From Zooshikella harenae (GTDB lineage Bacteria; Pseudomonadota; Gammaproteobacteria; Pseudomonadales; Zooshikellaceae), in contig NZ_JAGSOY010000017.1 of assembly GCF_018837975.1 (NCBI RefSeq), positions 1 through 64,000 on the forward strand: a DNA stretch of 64,000 bases. Direction: 5' to 3'. Both the position numbers and the translations under genes were made by a program. Of the stretch, positions 62,936-64,000 are shown piece after piece. The notes beneath the pieces are model-generated. The model worked only from the letters and a program-made list of their open reading frames with translations. It was not told the DNA's origin and did no database searches. Every line of letters begins with the position of its first letter. The first letter of the stretch is position 1.

Positions 62936-63924
62936 TTACACAACAGAATGTCATAGCCCAAATCCGTGATTTAAAAGTGCACTTTCAGGTTGACAAAGGG
63001 CGTCGTTGGCCATGGGACCCTAAGCCTGTTTTAAAAGCTGTTGATGGCGTGAGTTTTGATATCTATGAAGGCGAAACACTAGGCGTTGTAGGTGAGTCTG
63101 GGTGCGGCAAATCGACTTTGGCGAGAGCATTAATTGGGCTTATTCCTGCTCAGGATGGTCAGGTGCTTTGGCTGGGACAGGACTTAACTCAACTTGATGA
63201 GAAAAAGCTTCGGGTTAAACGGCAGGATTTGCAATTTATATTTCAGGATCCGTTAGCCTCCTTAAATCCAAGAATGACCATTGGTGAAATCATTGCCGAA
63301 CCATTGATTAGTTTTTATCCCCACCTGGCTCGTAGAAAGGTTGAGGAAAGAGTGGAAGTCATGATGAAGCGTGTTGGTCTTCTGCAAAATGTGATTAACC
63401 GCTATCCCCATGAATTTTCTGGTGGACAATGTCAGCGTGTCGGTATTGCTCGAGCACTTATTTTAGAGCCTAAACTCGTAATATGTGACGAGCCTGTGAG
63501 TGCTCTGGATGTGTCTATACAAGCCCAGGTGGTCAACTTACTGAAAGAACTACAACGAGAGATGGGATTATCATTGGTGTTTATTGCTCATGATCTGAGC
63601 GTAGTAAAGCACATCAGTGATCGTGTTATGGTGATGTACTTGGGTAATCTGGTTGAGTTAGCCGATAGGCACGAGTTGTATGATAATCCGTTGCATCCTT
63701 ACACAAAGGCACTTCTTTCTGCTGTTCCGGTGCCTGATCCAGAAAAAGAACGTAAGAAGCAAATGCAATTATTGGAGGGGGATTTGCCATCACCCATCAA
63801 CCCACCTGTTGGCTGTGTTTTTTGTACTCGTTGTCCGATCAGTGAGGATCGTTGTTTTCGTGAGCGCCCAACATTGATAGCACGTGATGGGCATCGAGTC
63901 GCATGTCATAAAGTGGATGAGTAA
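62932..63924 (+). CDS. oppF: Oligopeptide ABC transporter ATPase OppF
   Basis: This ATPase of 330 residues has Walker A GESGCGKST, Q-loop FIFQDPLASLNP, signature SGGQCQR, and Walker B LVICDEPVSALDVS. The C-terminal tail CVFCTRCPISEDRC is cysteine-rich. ATG 62932 overlaps the oppD stop and has GAGGAGG upstream; the frame stays open for nine more codons. It completes the oppABCDF operon, and a terminator follows at 63956. Confidence 0.97.
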   Translation: MITQQNVIAQIRDLKVHFQVDKGRRWPWDPKPVLKAVDGVSFDIYEGETLGVVGESGCGKSTLARALIGLIPAQDGQVLWLGQDLTQLDEKKLRVKRQDLQFIFQDPLASLNPRMTIGEIIAEPLISFYPHLARRKVEERVEVMMKRVGLLQNVINRYPHEFSGGQCQRVGIARALILEPKLVICDEPVSALDVSIQAQVVNLLKELQREMGLSLVFIAHDLSVVKHISDRVMVMYLGNLVELADRHELYDNPLHPYTKALLSAVPVPDPEKERKKQMQLLEGDLPSPINPPVGCVFCTRCPISEDRCFRERPTLIARDGHRVACHKVDE

Positions 63925-63955
63925 CTGAAAGTGTCTACTCGGCTTTATCATATTG

Positions 63956-63983
63956 ACGGCAAGTGAAAACTTGCCGTTTCTTT
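63956..63983 (+). terminator. Rho-independent terminator after oppF
   Basis: ACGGCAAGT and ACTTGCCGT form a perfect 9-base-pair stem with a GAAA tetraloop, followed by TTTCTTT, about 30 bases past the oppF stop. Confidence 0.88.
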
Positions 63984-64000
63984 GTGCCTGGAAGTAAGTA

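Noticed and set aside
1-64000. CRISPR arrays, prophage, integrons, transposases, toxin-antitoxin or defence genes
   Set aside because: No regularly spaced repeats, integrase or transposase motifs, or known defence domains were seen on either strand.

Overview
The window is chromosomal DNA from an AT-rich (about 40% G+C by eye) gammaproteobacterium. The block lolB-ispE-tRNA-Gln-prs-rplY-pth-ychF and the block hemA-prfA-prmC-moeB are arranged as in Pseudomonas and Oceanospirillales-type bacteria. A marine or brackish lifestyle is plausible (NhaA, a Na+/phosphate transporter, a betaine-type binding protein, an aryl-polyene pigment cluster). I cannot name the genus from sequence alone. No phage, insertion sequence, integrase or CRISPR array is visible.

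Layout. 1-2.3 kb: the start of a periplasmic solute-binding protein, then a three-gene minus-strand copper-delivery operon (membrane protein, Sco, PCuAC). 2.5-5.7 kb: polyphosphate kinase 2 divergent from a Na+/phosphate cotransporter with a small coiled-coil gene. 5.8-13.6 kb: loosely packed genes (TatD nuclease, a 35-aa membrane microprotein, Bcr/CflA exporter, lipoprotein, orphan gene, iron alcohol dehydrogenase) separated by long non-coding stretches. 14.4-31.4 kb: a complete 18-gene aryl polyene (APE) operon, closely packed and often overlapping. It carries an ammonia-lyase and a flavin oxidoreductase with halogenase signatures, but no methyltransferase. 31.5-37.2 kb: HU-like protein, small secreted CxxC protein, orphan betaine-type binding protein, zinc alcohol dehydrogenase divergent from an AraC regulator, and a lipoprotein. 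37.4-44.5 kb: tRNA-Met and the minus-strand housekeeping block ychF-pth-rplY-prs-tRNA-Gln-ispE-lolB-TPR lipoprotein. 44.9-51.5 kb: plus-strand hemA-prfA-prmC, moeB, nhaA-hemH. 51.6-55.1 kb: YajG-type lipoprotein, and a TPR lipoprotein co-transcribed with a membrane adenylate/guanylate cyclase. 55.9-64 kb: malate:quinone oxidoreductase and a full oppABCDF oligopeptide importer ending in a strong terminator.

How the genes work together. In the APE operon an acyl-ACP ligase should load an aryl starter on one of two ACPs. Ketosynthases, a chain-length-factor-like protein, a ketoreductase and two hotdog dehydratases would extend a conjugated polyene. Acyl/glycosyltransferases, a LolA-like carrier, an MMPL/RND-type exporter and a lipoprotein would place it in the outer membrane. 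The parts least explained by standard annotation are: the microprotein at 6.9 kb with its own promoter; paired TATACCC/GGGTATA palindromes upstream of an alcohol dehydrogenase and of hemA; a near-perfect sigma-54 promoter just ahead of a terminator with no gene at 57.5 kb; the Phe-His selectivity pair of the ammonia-lyase; and the halogenase-like flavoenzyme. Several predicted starts were moved from the longest frame to an internal start with a better ribosome binding site, as noted per gene.
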